A stretch of 64,000 bases of DNA, from contig CAVVST010000005.1 in NCBI GenBank assembly GCA_963750995.1, positions 744,001 through 808,000 of the forward strand. The letters run 5' to 3'. Origin of the DNA: CAVVST01 sp963750995. GTDB lineage: Bacteria; Acidobacteriota; Vicinamibacteria; Vicinamibacterales; UBA2999. The notes under the pieces were generated by a model that worked only from the letters and a program-made list of their open reading frames with translations, had not been told where the DNA came from and ran no database searches. Every line of letters begins with the position of its first letter. Within the stretch, counting starts at the first letter, position 1. The translations under genes were made by a program, and so were the position numbers. This document shows, piece by piece, positions 1-8,612 of the stretch.

Positions 1-1283
1 CGTCCTTGTTCGAGATGAAACGCCGCGATATCGCGCTGGTCGCGCTGCTCGGCCGCCACCAGCGCCGCCGCGACCCGGAGCGAGTCCGCCACGTCGATGT
101 CCGCCTTCACCCGTTCAAGATCCCTTGTCACCGTATTGGCGCCGAGCTGTGTGGCCAGCTCCTTCTCGCGCGCCGCTTCCGCGGCGTTTCCCGCCGTCTG
201 CAGCGCCGTACCGAGCAGGTAATGGGCTTCGTCATCGGCGGGGTTGCGGCGGACGGTCTCGCGCAGCCAGTGAATGGCGCCTGCCATGTCGCGAGTCGTC
301 CAGTACGCGTATCCCAGGTTGAAGAAGAGAGCCGGGTCGCTGCCGTCAAGCTTCACGGCGTCCCCGAAATACGAGACGGCCGAACCGCCGGCCACCGGCT
401 TGCCGCCAGCGACCGCTGCCCGCCGCAACTGGATGACGCCGAGATTATTGAGGAGGGCTGCATCCGGCCGCTCGCGATTGAGCGCTGTCAACGCGTCGAA
501 GGCCGCCTGGTGCTCGCCAAGGCTGATCATCGAGACCGCGGCCAGGAATCGTGCCTGCCGCGACAGCGGGCTGCTGGCCGGTCCTCCCCTGACCACCGTC
601 AGGGCGTCCCTGTGCTCACCGAGCGAGGTGTGTACGTCCCAGAGCGCAACGCGGGCGCGCTGAAAGGCCGGATACAACTTGATCGCCTGGGTCAGGAACG
701 TGATCTGCGCGGCCGGCGCTTCGGCCAGCAGTCCCTTGATGTATTGCTCGAATGCCGGCAGCGAGGGATAGGTCCGCGTCAGCGACGCGTCCGGCACGTT
801 GCCCGGTCCGATGCGGCCCGCCAGCCGCTCGTAGATGTTCAGCAGATCGTTCAACGGACCGCGCTCGATCAACTCCCCTGACATGCGGCCGGTGTCGAGC
901 CGGATCGTCCGCGCTCTCACCACCAGGTTCTGCCCATCGAGCTCGAACGCCCCGATGACGACCTGAACCGCGCCGACGACCTGACCCAGGCGAATGACGG
1001 TGGCGTGGCTCAACGTCGCGACCGGCGGGACGCGCAGCCGATCGAACGCGCGCAGGCGATCCTCGCGGCGTATCACCGGAACGCCGAGCGTGCCGAGATC
1101 GTCGGTGAGGAGCACCGCCGACCCTTCACTCAACCAGTAGATACGCGGTTCGCCGCTTTCGTTCTCGAAGGGGATGACGAAGGTCAGCGCGGGCGGCGCA
1201 GCCACTGGCACTGTCTGGGCTGACGCTGATGTAGCAGCCACCCAGATGATCAGCGGCAGGCAGGCCGCCGCCAACTCCCTCAC
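1..1283 (-). CDS. Exported TPR-repeat protein, 3' end outside window
   Basis: Reading the minus strand from a GTG at 1283 gives an open frame of 427 codons with no stop before the left edge, so the C-terminus is missing. The first 25 residues form a hydrophobic stretch ending in ALA-like residues (signal peptide), so export is likely. The next roughly 130 residues, opening with LTFVIPFENES, resemble the TolB/FlgO-like N-terminal domain that precedes TPR arrays in acidobacterial proteins. The rest is helical with TPR spacing, for example around FFNLGYAYW and EAHYLLGTALQ. The GTG overlaps the TGA of the upstream V4R-like gene (GTGA), so the two are probably cotranscribed. The family assignment is by eye. 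The partner is unknown. Confidence 0.7.
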   Translation of the reverse strand, partial: MRELAAACLPLIIWVAATSASAQTVPVAAPPALTFVIPFENESGEPRIYWLSEGSAVLLTDDLGTLGVPVIRREDRLRAFDRLRVPPVATLSHATVIRLGQVVGAVQVVIGAFELDGQNLVVRARTIRLDTGRMSGELIERGPLNDLLNIYERLAGRIGPGNVPDASLTRTYPSLPAFEQYIKGLLAEAPAAQITFLTQAIKLYPAFQRARVALWDVHTSLGEHRDALTVVRGGPASSPLSRQARFLAAVSMISLGEHQAAFDALTALNRERPDAALLNNLGVIQLRRAAVAGGKPVAGGSAVSYFGDAVKLDGSDPALFFNLGYAYWTTRDMAGAIHWLRETVRRNPADDEAHYLLGTALQTAGNAAEAAREKELATQLGANTVTRDLERVKADIDVADSLRVAAALVAAEQRDQRDIAAFHLEQG

Positions 1284-1864
1284 GCCGAGGCGCCCTCGAC
1301 CCTGACAAGAATGACCATGAGGCACTGTCCTGCTCCCGTTGCCCGGCACTGCTCCAGCCCCACTTCGGCGTCCAGGCTGAACAGCAGCAGCAGGCGCCGC
1401 AGGGCGGACGCATAGAACTCACATAACGGCGCTTCGACGCGGTCGCGCACCTCGCAAAAAATCGACCCGCGCAAATCGACGGCGCCCTTGCCCTTGCGCC
1501 AGCGGATGATGGCGCGGCTGCCGCGGTAGGTGCTGCGCACCATCGCGCGCGCCAGTCGCATCACCAGATGCACGCGCAACCCTGGCGGCACCGCCCTGAT
1601 CACCGTGCGCTTGAAGGCAGGCATACCCGCGACCCACCATTCGGCGGTGTACTCCCCCGCGCGCGCGGAAACGAGCTGGTACGGCTGCCCTTCCAGGCGA
1701 AGGAAGCTGAGCACCGCCGCAAGCGGCGCCAGCCCGATGCGGCCGTCGCGGAGGCCGGTGGGATTGAGCCACGCCTCGTAGAATTCAAGCCGCGTGGGCA
1801 GCAGGTCCGCGATCGCCTGGTGAAGGCTCGCGACGAGCAGACGTCCGATGCCGGCCTCAATCAT
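1280..1864 (-). CDS. V4R-like domain protein of unknown function
   Basis: This 194-residue protein has no signal peptide. Its C-terminal third (about residues 135-188: a cysteine in the strand IFCEV, then EFYASALRRLLLLF, then a cysteine-containing CRATGAGQCLMVI end) resembles the V4R (4-vinyl reductase) small-molecule-binding fold. In that fold a pattern of the type C-x-A-x-G-x-x-x-C closes the domain. The first half carries basic and aromatic residues and no motif I can name. The gene lies head to head with argS across about 110 bp and overlaps the downstream TPR gene by 4 nt. A regulatory or ligand-sensing role would be a guess. Confidence 0.6.
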   Translation of the reverse strand: MIEAGIGRLLVASLHQAIADLLPTRLEFYEAWLNPTGLRDGRIGLAPLAAVLSFLRLEGQPYQLVSARAGEYTAEWWVAGMPAFKRTVIRAVPPGLRVHLVMRLARAMVRSTYRGSRAIIRWRKGKGAVDLRGSIFCEVRDRVEAPLCEFYASALRRLLLLFSLDAEVGLEQCRATGAGQCLMVILVRVEGASA

Positions 1865-1973
1865 GCTCGGCTGTTAAAATGGGCACGCCGCAGAAGATGA
1901 CATCTCGAACGGATCGGACGGTAAGAAGAGTACCGCACGATCCCTCCAACCGCAATCGAAAGCCCGAGGCCCG

Positions 1974-3950
1974 ATGATTCTTCCCGTCCACGACCGTGTG
2001 CGCGCGCACGTGACGCGCCTGCTGGTGCAGCTCTACGCCCTCGACCCCGCCGACGCACCGCCGGTCGTGCTCGACTACCCGCCGAATCGCGAGCTCGGCG
2101 ATCTGGGGACGCCGGTCGCCTTCGAGCTGGCCAGGCGCCTGCGCAAGGCGCCCCGCGCGATCGCGCAGGAAATCGCCGGCGCGTTCGGCACACTCGAGGG
2201 GGTGACGCGCGTCGCCGCGGCCCCGAACGGCTACCTCAATTTCTTCCTGGAACGCCGGGGCTTTCTGCTCGAACGCCTCGGTGCGCCGGCGGCGCCCGCC
2301 GCCTCGGCGACGAAGGCCATCGTCGAGCACACGGCGATCAACCCGAACAAGGCCGCCCACATCGGCCACCTGCGCAACTCCGCGCTCGGCGACACGCTGG
2401 TGCGCGTGCTGCGCTTCCGCGGCGTCCCGGTCGAAGTGCAGAACTACATCGACGACACCGGCGTCCAGGTCGCCGACGTCGTCGTCGGCTTCCGCGTGCT
2501 CGAAGGCATGACGCTCGAGCAGGTTCGCGCCGTGGCCGACAGTAGCCATTTCGATTTCTACTGCTGGGACCTCTATGCGCGCGTGACGGAATGGTACGAG
2601 CAGGACAAGGAACGGCTGAAGCATCGTACCGAGACGCTGCACGACATCGAGCATGGCGGCAACGACGCGGCGTACATCGGCGCCTTCATCGCCGATCGCA
2701 TCGTCCGCTGCCATCTCAAAACGATGGCGCGGATGAATGTCGATTACGACCTGCTCACCTGGGAAGGCGACATCCTCAGGCTGAAGTTCTGGGCGCAGGC
2801 GTTCGACGTGTTGAAGGCCAGCGGCGCCGTCTACCTGCAGCAGGAAGGCCGGCTCGCCGGCTGCTGGGTCATGGCCATCGAGGAGGATGGCGAGGCGGAC
2901 GAGGAGGGTGAGGAGCGCGAAAAGGTGATCGTCCGCTCCAACGGCGTCGTCACCTACGTCGGCAAGGACATCGCCTACCAGTTCTGGAAGCTGGGGCTGC
3001 TCGGGCGCGACTTCGAGTACCGCATCTTCACTGACGGTCCCGACGGTCCGCTGTGGGCGACGTGTTCGTCGAATGGTGAACAGAACCATCCGCCATTCGG
3101 CGGCGCCGGCTACGTCTACAACGTGATTGACGTCCGGCAGTCGTATCTGCAGAAGCTGTTGAAGCAGGCACTGGTGGCTGCCGGCCACCCGGAGGGCGCC
3201 GAGCGCTCGCATCACTTTTCTTACGAGATGGTGGCGTTGTCCCATGCCACCGCGCGGGAGCTCGGATTCGCGCCGGCGCCCGATTCAGAGGACGCGAAGC
3301 GGCCGTTCGTCGAGGTCTCCGGCCGCAAGGGGCTCGGTGTCAAGGCAGACGACCTGCTCGACACCCTGATGCGCAACGCCGGCCGCGAAGTCGCCACCCG
3401 CAACCCTGGACTGAGCGAAGCCGAACGCGATCGCATTGGCGCGATGATCGGCATCGCCGCGGTCCGGTATTTCCTGATCAAGTTCTCGCGCGGCAAGATC
3501 ATCGCCTTCGACCTCGAGGAAGCGCTCAGCTTCGAGGGCGAAAGCGGCCCCTACATCCAGTACGCCGTCGTCCGGGCGAACAACATTTTCCAGAAAGTGC
3601 AGCAGCGCGACCACCTGGACGAAGCCGCGCTGGTGGCGTCGCTGCGCGACGTCTCGGCGGCGGAGCTGACGGGAGAGCACGGCAGCCACGAGCTCTGGTC
3701 GCTGGTGCTCGAGGCCTCGCGTCTCGATGAAATCGTCGAGCAAGTCGTCAAAACGCTGGAATTTTCGGTGCTCGCGAAATACGCCTTTTCGCTCGCGCAG
3801 GCCTTCAACGCGTTCTACCATCGATCCCAGATCCTGAACGAGGAGCGGGACGATGTTCGTCGCTGGCGCGCCGGAGCGGTGATATACCTGCGCAACCAGC
3901 TCACGTGCGCCCTCGACCTCATGGGGATCGCGGTTCCGCCGCGAATGTAA
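1974..3950 (+). CDS. argS: Arginyl-tRNA synthetase
   Basis: The protein charges tRNA-Arg with arginine in the cytoplasm. It has 658 residues. The N-terminal Add-1-type domain is followed by the class I HIGH signature (HIGHLRN) near residue 129. In place of a canonical KMSKS there is SGRKGLGVKADDLLD near residue 450, an arrangement seen in many arginyl-tRNA synthetases. The C-terminal helical anticodon-binding domain ends with FNAFYHRSQIL and LGIA-like residues. The ATG at 1974 follows a purine-rich GCCCGAGG. The stop codon shares a base with the start of the next gene (TAATG), so the two genes are translationally coupled. Confidence 0.96.
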   Translation: MILPVHDRVRAHVTRLLVQLYALDPADAPPVVLDYPPNRELGDLGTPVAFELARRLRKAPRAIAQEIAGAFGTLEGVTRVAAAPNGYLNFFLERRGFLLERLGAPAAPAASATKAIVEHTAINPNKAAHIGHLRNSALGDTLVRVLRFRGVPVEVQNYIDDTGVQVADVVVGFRVLEGMTLEQVRAVADSSHFDFYCWDLYARVTEWYEQDKERLKHRTETLHDIEHGGNDAAYIGAFIADRIVRCHLKTMARMNVDYDLLTWEGDILRLKFWAQAFDVLKASGAVYLQQEGRLAGCWVMAIEEDGEADEEGEEREKVIVRSNGVVTYVGKDIAYQFWKLGLLGRDFEYRIFTDGPDGPLWATCSSNGEQNHPPFGGAGYVYNVIDVRQSYLQKLLKQALVAAGHPEGAERSHHFSYEMVALSHATARELGFAPAPDSEDAKRPFVEVSGRKGLGVKADDLLDTLMRNAGREVATRNPGLSEAERDRIGAMIGIAAVRYFLIKFSRGKIIAFDLEEALSFEGESGPYIQYAVVRANNIFQKVQQRDHLDEAALVASLRDVSAAELTGEHGSHELWSLVLEASRLDEIVEQVVKTLEFSVLAKYAFSLAQAFNAFYHRSQILNEERDDVRRWRAGAVIYLRNQLTCALDLMGIAVPPRM

Positions 3951-4666
3951 TGGCCATTATCGCAATTGCGCGTTGCAGCAAGCTTCCCGACTACGAGGAA
4001 TCCGTCCGCCGGGCGGGGGGAGAACCTTGGATCGTGGACTCGGGCATCGACCTGTCGGCTGACGTCATCAGCCGGGCCGACGGCATTCTGCTCGCCGGCG
4101 GCGGCGACGTGAACCCCGCACTGTTCGGCGAAGCGCCGCATCCCACGTTCGATGCCGCCGAGTCTGGCCGCGACGACTACGAGATCGAATTGATTAGGCT
4201 CGCGACCGAACGTGACCTGCCGCTGATGGCGATTTGCCGCGGCATCCAGGTGCTCAACGTCGCCCGGGGCGGCACGCTGGTGCAGGACATCCCCAGCGAG
4301 CTGACCGGAACGCTCGAGCACAAGCTCGCGGTTCCGCCGCACGCCGCCGTCGACCTGGCGCACGAAGTCTGGATCGAGAAGGACTCGCTGCTCTCGCGGC
4401 TCACCGGCGACACCGGCAAGTCGAGCGACACCTGCGACGTGAACAGCCGGCATCATCAGGCGGTCAAGACCCTCGGTGAAGGGCTGGTCACGACCGCGAC
4501 CGCGCCCGACGGAGTCATCGAAGCCATCGAGGATCCGTCGCGGCGGTTCCTGCTCGGTGTCCAGTGGCATCCCGAGAATTTCTATCGCACCGGTGAGTTC
4601 AGGGCGCTGTTCGAAGGTTTTGTCGCGGCGGCCGCAAGAACTTCGTCATCGACGAGTGAGCCCTAG
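3950..4666 (+). CDS. Gamma-glutamyl-gamma-aminobutyrate hydrolase family (peptidase C26)
   Basis: This is a 238-residue class I glutamine-amidotransferase-fold hydrolase of the PuuD type. The nucleophile is Cys96 in AICRGIQVLN, and the His/Glu pair is in GVQWHPE (about residues 207 and 209). Family members release GABA from gamma-Glu-GABA or cleave gamma-glutamyl bonds. Substrate cannot be fixed here, because no puuABC genes are nearby. I start at 3950 (MAIIAIAR) because an upstream in-frame ATG at 3905 lies inside argS and adds an unrelated N-terminus, while the TAATG overlap with argS is a normal junction. Family assignment is firm and specificity is open. Confidence 0.88.
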   Translation: MAIIAIARCSKLPDYEESVRRAGGEPWIVDSGIDLSADVISRADGILLAGGGDVNPALFGEAPHPTFDAAESGRDDYEIELIRLATERDLPLMAICRGIQVLNVARGGTLVQDIPSELTGTLEHKLAVPPHAAVDLAHEVWIEKDSLLSRLTGDTGKSSDTCDVNSRHHQAVKTLGEGLVTTATAPDGVIEAIEDPSRRFLLGVQWHPENFYRTGEFRALFEGFVAAAARTSSSTSEP

Positions 4667-4671
4667 TCGTC

Positions 4672-4743
4672 AACCACGACGAACACGACGCTTGCGCCTT
4701 TCTAAATCGAAATGATGTCGTGCCCGTCGTGGCCGTCGTGGTT
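4672..4743. terminator. Palindromic element between convergent genes, copy 1
   Basis: The 90-bp gap between two convergent genes holds a perfect 10-bp inverted repeat, AACCACGACG at 4672-4681 and CGTCGTGGTT at 4734-4743. Further CACGACG/CGTCGTG units lie inside. The same termini recur at 37403-37471, again between convergent genes. This suggests a bidirectional terminator or a dispersed REP-like element. No clear U-tract is present. Confidence 0.55.
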
Positions 4744-4756
4744 CGTGTTAACGGCC

Positions 4757-5983
4757 TCATCGATTGACAAATAGAGCCACCGTCTCCACGTGCGCCGTGT
4801 TCGGGAAGAGATCGAACCCGGTGAGACCGTCGAGCGAATACCCGGCGTCGAGAAACGTCCTGGTATCGCGCGCGAACGTGGCCACGTCGCAGGATACGTA
4901 GATGATCCGGCCTGGCCGCATGCGGACAATTCCCGAGACCGCGTCCTTGGACAGGCCGGTTCGTGGTGGATCGACGATGAGGGTGTGCGCAGGGCGAGTG
5001 CCGCGAAGCGGACCCGCCAGAAACGCTTCGACGCTCCGCCGCTCGACGCGGACGCGATCGCCGAAGGGCTCGGCGTTGGCGTGCAAGTCAGTACCGCTGA
5101 CCGAGTCGCCTTCCACCAGCGTCACTTCCGCAATACCTGCCGCGGCCAGCGACAATCCGAACAGTCCGACGCCTGCATAGAGATCGACGACAGGCCCCTG
5201 CGGCACCAGCGCCGCGACATGCCGGACGAGCGGCTCCAGCAGGAACCGGTTGCCCTGGAAAAACGCGCGGGCGCTGCGGCGCAGGCGAAGTATCGAGGCC
5301 GGATCAGTCTCACGAACTCGCAAAGTGTCAGTCACGCTCGAAGCGGTGGCGAGAGGCGCAAACGGAGCGGGGTCGGTGCCCGGCGCGAGTTCGAGGTGGC
5401 AGGCGCGCTCGTCGCCGGCGACGTTCTCGGCGAGCTCAACGCCCGTCAGTCCGGATAGCTGGCCCTCCTGGAGAAACCGCTCGGCGCTCGCAATCCATGT
5501 CAGCGTCTCCGGCAGCAGCTGGCCGGTCGGCGCCGGGTCGCACAACTGGTGGGTGCCTTCGCGGAAGAATCCGAGGCGCCCGTCGGCCGCGTGCAGCCTC
5601 GCGCGCATCCGGTAGCCGCGTTCGGGCGATGCGAGGATCACCGGCGGCTCTTCGAGCGGCAGACGCCCGATTCGCCCCAGCGTCTCCCGGATGATCTCGC
5701 CCTTGAGGCGAACCTGGCGGTCGTACGAGATATGCGCGTAGACGTTGCCGCCGCAGCGCCAGTCGCCGCGCGCCTCGCGGCGATCAGGCGACGGGGTGAG
5801 CACCTCAGCGGTCTCGGCATACAGCACGCCTTTTCCCGCCCGCGCGATTCGCGCGCGCACCCGTTCCCCGGGAACCGCTCCCCACACCAGGACGACCTGC
5901 CCGCCATGGCGGCCCAGCATCCGTCCACCGACAGCCGGTTTTTCAACGTCGAGGGTAATCACCGCCCCGGCTTCAACGCCCAT
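4757..5983 (-). CDS. TrmA/RlmD-family 23S rRNA (uracil-5-)-methyltransferase
   Basis: The product is a SAM-dependent m5U RNA methyltransferase of 408 residues. It has an N-terminal TRAM-like beta-barrel (about residues 1-60), then the SAM-binding motif VDLYAGVGLFGL, the IVDPPRTGL motif, the catalytic cysteine in IIYVSCD (near residue 355) and the C-terminal FPNTAHVETVALF. Members of the group methylate U1939 or U747 of 23S rRNA or U54 of tRNA, and I cannot tell which applies. The 4Fe-4S region usually reads C-x5-C-G-G-C, but here it is DWRCGGNVY, which keeps a single cysteine. The cluster is therefore probably absent. The start lies 3 nt after the upstream stop, which implies an operon with the gene at 5987-6688. 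Confidence 0.88.
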   Translation of the reverse strand: MGVEAGAVITLDVEKPAVGGRMLGRHGGQVVLVWGAVPGERVRARIARAGKGVLYAETAEVLTPSPDRREARGDWRCGGNVYAHISYDRQVRLKGEIIRETLGRIGRLPLEEPPVILASPERGYRMRARLHAADGRLGFFREGTHQLCDPAPTGQLLPETLTWIASAERFLQEGQLSGLTGVELAENVAGDERACHLELAPGTDPAPFAPLATASSVTDTLRVRETDPASILRLRRSARAFFQGNRFLLEPLVRHVAALVPQGPVVDLYAGVGLFGLSLAAAGIAEVTLVEGDSVSGTDLHANAEPFGDRVRVERRSVEAFLAGPLRGTRPAHTLIVDPPRTGLSKDAVSGIVRMRPGRIIYVSCDVATFARDTRTFLDAGYSLDGLTGFDLFPNTAHVETVALFVNR

Positions 5984-5986
5984 CGG

Positions 5987-6688
5987 CTACTCGAAGGCGA
6001 CCACTGGCAGCCGAAGTTGCTCGCGAATCAGTCGATCGACACACAGCTGCCGTGACTGTGCATATACCTCCGACGCCATGCGCGGACGGAAGGGCGCGAG
6101 CTCGCGCTCGGCATCGGCCTCGACCCGCTGCAGCGTCGCCGGATCGCAGAGGTCGCGCGCCGCCTGCACCAGCCGCGCGTCGAGGACGCGCAGCCGCTCA
6201 ACCAGCGCGGCCCGCGCATCGCCGCGCAGGTTCCTGGCGCCGCCGCGCGCCGCGTCGACCTCGCGGACGATCTCGTCCAGGACCGCATCCAGCCGGCGAT
6301 CTGCACCGCCCCTCAGCGTCGTCAGCCGCGCGACCACCCGCTCGAGGTGCGCGGGCAGCGTCGGCGGCTTCCGCGTGGGCTCTTCGTCCGGCTCGCCAGG
6401 CGGCCCGGTCCGCGCGACGCCGACCGCGCGCTTCCATTCGTCGAAAACATCGAGCACATCCGCCTCGCAGAACTCGATCCGCACCGGCCGGCGCCGCGGT
6501 CCTCTGGCGTAGTACCGCTCGAAATACCGATCGATGCCGCGATTGACGACGTTGATCGGAATGCCCCGCTTTGCCCAGCCACACACCTGCTCGAACGCCG
6601 GGCCGACGATGCGAATCAGGTGACCGTCGTTCTTGCGGCAGAGGTACGCCTCGACGGAGCGGCAAAAGGACTCGGGATCGTCGTTCAC
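5987..6688 (-). CDS. Conserved hypothetical protein, helical, cytoplasmic
   Basis: I do not recognise this 233-residue protein by function. It lacks a signal peptide and membrane segments. The N-terminal 90 residues include GWAKRGIPINVVNRGIDRYFERY, split here as GWAKRGIPINVV plus NRGIDRYFERY, which looks like a small helical, possibly nucleic-acid-associated module. A proline/acid linker follows (PPGEPDEEPTRKPP), then a long charged helical region rich in Arg, Glu and Ala that may form a coiled coil. It is immediately upstream of the RNA methyltransferase with a 3-nt gap, so a role in RNA metabolism is possible but not shown. A 266-bp repeat-rich spacer precedes it. Confidence 0.7.
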   Translation of the reverse strand: MNDDPESFCRSVEAYLCRKNDGHLIRIVGPAFEQVCGWAKRGIPINVVNRGIDRYFERYYARGPRRRPVRIEFCEADVLDVFDEWKRAVGVARTGPPGEPDEEPTRKPPTLPAHLERVVARLTTLRGGADRRLDAVLDEIVREVDAARGGARNLRGDARAALVERLRVLDARLVQAARDLCDPATLQRVEADAERELAPFRPRMASEVYAQSRQLCVDRLIREQLRLPVVAFE

Positions 6689-6954
6689 GCTTCTAGGTTC
6701 TCGCTGCTCGGTTCGTGTTCAGGTTCGAGGTTCGCGTTCGTTCGGAGTTCGACGTTCTGGGTTCGGCGTTCGGGTCCGGTCCGGCAAAAGCCGGACACTA
6801 CGAAAGATCTCACGGCACCAACGTTAGTAGTGTCCGCCTTCAGCCGGACCGAACGCCGAACCCAGAACAACGAACAATACCGAACCTGGAATCGAACCTG
6901 AACCTGAACACGAACCCGGAACCGAGACCCCAGAACCGTGAACGACACCCGTGC
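6689..6954. repeat. Nested inverted repeat built from GTTCG/CGAAC words
   Basis: This gene-free 266 bp is a large imperfect palindrome. The left part repeats GGTTC/GTTCG words and the right part repeats their complement (GAACCTGAAC). A perfect 20-bp arm pair lies at 6754-6773 and 6849-6868. Inside it are a 10-bp arm pair (6792-6801 and 6827-6836, CGGACACTAC and its complement) and a compact hairpin, GTCCGGC-AAAA-GCCGGAC, at 6779-6796. The DNA or RNA could fold into an extended cruciform. The minus-strand gene at 5987-6688 starts directly beside it. No ORF in it looks real. Confidence 0.85.
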
Positions 6955-7761
6955 TCACACCCACCTGACCTCCCCGGCCGTGACGCGTATCGGTCCTGCC
7001 GCGGTCCGCACTACCAGTGCGCCCGTGTCGTCGATGTCGAGCGCGACGCCCTCGCAGGTGGCATCGGCAGTGTCCCACTGTACGCGGCGCCCGAACATCG
7101 ACGCCGCGCGCGCGCGCCAGGCCCGCGCCACAGCGTCGCCGCGGCCGTCCTGCAGCTCAGCGTATCGCGCAGCCAATGCACAGAGGTATTCGGCGAGCAC
7201 CAGCCCCCGGTCGACCGCGCGGCCAAGCTCGGTTTCGAGGCTCGTCGCGCGATGGACGATCTCGGGCGGGTAGGCGGCCGGCATCACATTGATGCCGGCG
7301 CCGACCACGACGTGCCGGATCGCGCCGACGTTCGACGAGCTCGCTTCCGCCAGGATCCCGGCAACCTTGCGCCCGTGCGCGTACACGTCGTTCGGCCACT
7401 TCACGTCGACCGTCAGCCCGGTCGCCGCCTGGATTCCTTCCGCCACGGCAACCCCGGCGGCGATCGTCAGCAGCGGCAGGGCGCGATCCGGCGGCCTGAG
7501 CACCGCGGACACGTACAGCCCGGCGCCCGGCGGCGATGCCCAGCTGCGGCCATGGCGGCCCCGGCCGGCCGACTGGGCATTGGCGACGACGACGCAGCCC
7601 TCGGAGGCCCCGCGCTCCGCCATCGAAGCGGCGAGATCGTTGGTGGAGGATGAATCGGCGTACCAGAGAAGGTGGTCCCGGAAGATCCCGAGACGATTCG
7701 CCGCACGAGCGAGCGGCTCGACGAAGTCTTCGGGAATCGGCTGTGATGGGTGAATGGTCAG
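6955..7761 (-). CDS. birA: Biotin--[acetyl-CoA-carboxylase] ligase, no repressor domain
   Basis: The enzyme activates biotin to biotinyl-AMP and transfers it to the carrier lysine of biotin carboxylases. Visible motifs are the biotin-binding loop SAGRGRHGRSW, the lysine motif VDVKWPNDVY, and GINV followed by the small C-terminal domain ending ITAGEVRWV-like (VTAGEVRWV). There is no N-terminal winged helix, so this is a group I, non-repressing ligase. The first ATG in frame (7623) would drop the conserved ADSSSTND motif, which lies upstream in the same open frame. That frame has no ATG, GTG or TTG up to a CTG at 7761 that overlaps the nadC stop (CTGA). I therefore extend to 7761, though the start codon remains uncertain. 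Confidence 0.85.
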   Translation of the reverse strand: MTIHPSQPIPEDFVEPLARAANRLGIFRDHLLWYADSSSTNDLAASMAERGASEGCVVVANAQSAGRGRHGRSWASPPGAGLYVSAVLRPPDRALPLLTIAAGVAVAEGIQAATGLTVDVKWPNDVYAHGRKVAGILAEASSSNVGAIRHVVVGAGINVMPAAYPPEIVHRATSLETELGRAVDRGLVLAEYLCALAARYAELQDGRGDAVARAWRARAASMFGRRVQWDTADATCEGVALDIDDTGALVVRTAAGPIRVTAGEVRWV

Positions 7762-8612
7762 GCCGGTTCTATTTCGAAGCTCAGGTCAACGGCCGGGGCC
7801 GAATGGGTCAGCGCGCCGATCGACACGTAGTCGGCGCCCGTCGCGACGAGCTCACGCATCCGCGGCAGCACGACGCCGCCAGAAATCTCGGTCTTGGCGC
7901 GGCCGCGGCACCGCTTCACCGCCTCGGTGATGTCCGCGGTCGACAGGTTGTCCAGCAGCACGATCTCGGCGCCGGCCCTCAACGCCTCGTCTACTTCCGA
8001 AAGCGATTGCGCCTCTACTTCGGTGGGCATCTCGCGGTTCGCCTTCCGCATCCGCGTCACCGCCGCCTCGACCCCGCCGGCCAGCCTGATGTGGTTCTCC
8101 TTGATCAGAATTCCCTCGTCCAGGCCGCCGCGATGATTGACGGCGCCGCCGGCACGCACCGCGTACTTTTCCAGCGCTCTCAGCAGCGGCGTCGTCTTTC
8201 GCGTGTCGAGAACGGTCAGCCGTCCCGCCGCCGCGTCCACGAACTGGCGCGTCAGGGTGGCGATGCCGCTCAGCCGCTGCAGAAAATTCAGCGCCGTTCG
8301 TTCCGCCGTCAGCAGCGCCGACGCCTGGCCGCGGTACTCGGCGACGATGCTGCCGGCGTCGCAGCGGCTGCCGTCCTTGTGGTGCACGGTGACGGCCACG
8401 CCTGGATCGAGCTGACGGAATGCCTCGGAAGCGACGTCAAGCCCGGCAATCACGCAGGGCGCCTTTGCCAACAGCACCCCGCGTGCTTTCTGCGTCCGAT
8501 CGATCACGGTCTCGGTGGTGATGTCCCCCCACCCGAAGTCTTCCGCCAGCGCCCGGCGCACCAGCTCCCGGTACACACCCGGATCGAGCGGCTCGAATGG
8601 GACCGGCTTCAT
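7758..8612 (-). CDS. nadC: Nicotinate-nucleotide pyrophosphorylase (carboxylating)
   Basis: The protein converts quinolinate and PRPP to nicotinate mononucleotide, CO2 and PPi in de novo NAD synthesis. It has 284 residues. Family motifs include EDFGWGDITTE near residue 22, the lysine/arginine block TALNFLQRLSGIAT, VLDTRKTTP, and the C-terminal barrel with VEAQSLSEVDEAL, IVLLDN and ISGG. The start at 8612 (MKPVPFEP) overlaps the valS stop as ATGA. The open frame continues upstream to 8924, but that part is out-of-frame valS sequence. nadA and nadB are not in the window. Confidence 0.95.
   Translation of the reverse strand: MKPVPFEPLDPGVYRELVRRALAEDFGWGDITTETVIDRTQKARGVLLAKAPCVIAGLDVASEAFRQLDPGVAVTVHHKDGSRCDAGSIVAEYRGQASALLTAERTALNFLQRLSGIATLTRQFVDAAAGRLTVLDTRKTTPLLRALEKYAVRAGGAVNHRGGLDEGILIKENHIRLAGGVEAAVTRMRKANREMPTEVEAQSLSEVDEALRAGAEIVLLDNLSTADITEAVKRCRGRAKTEISGGVVLPRMRELVATGADYVSIGALTHSAPAVDLSFEIEPA

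Noticed and set aside
1857..3245. 462-codon minus-strand open frame
   Set aside because: It lies fully antisense to argS, has low-complexity Arg/Val/Asp composition and no family motif. Long antisense frames are expected at this GC content.
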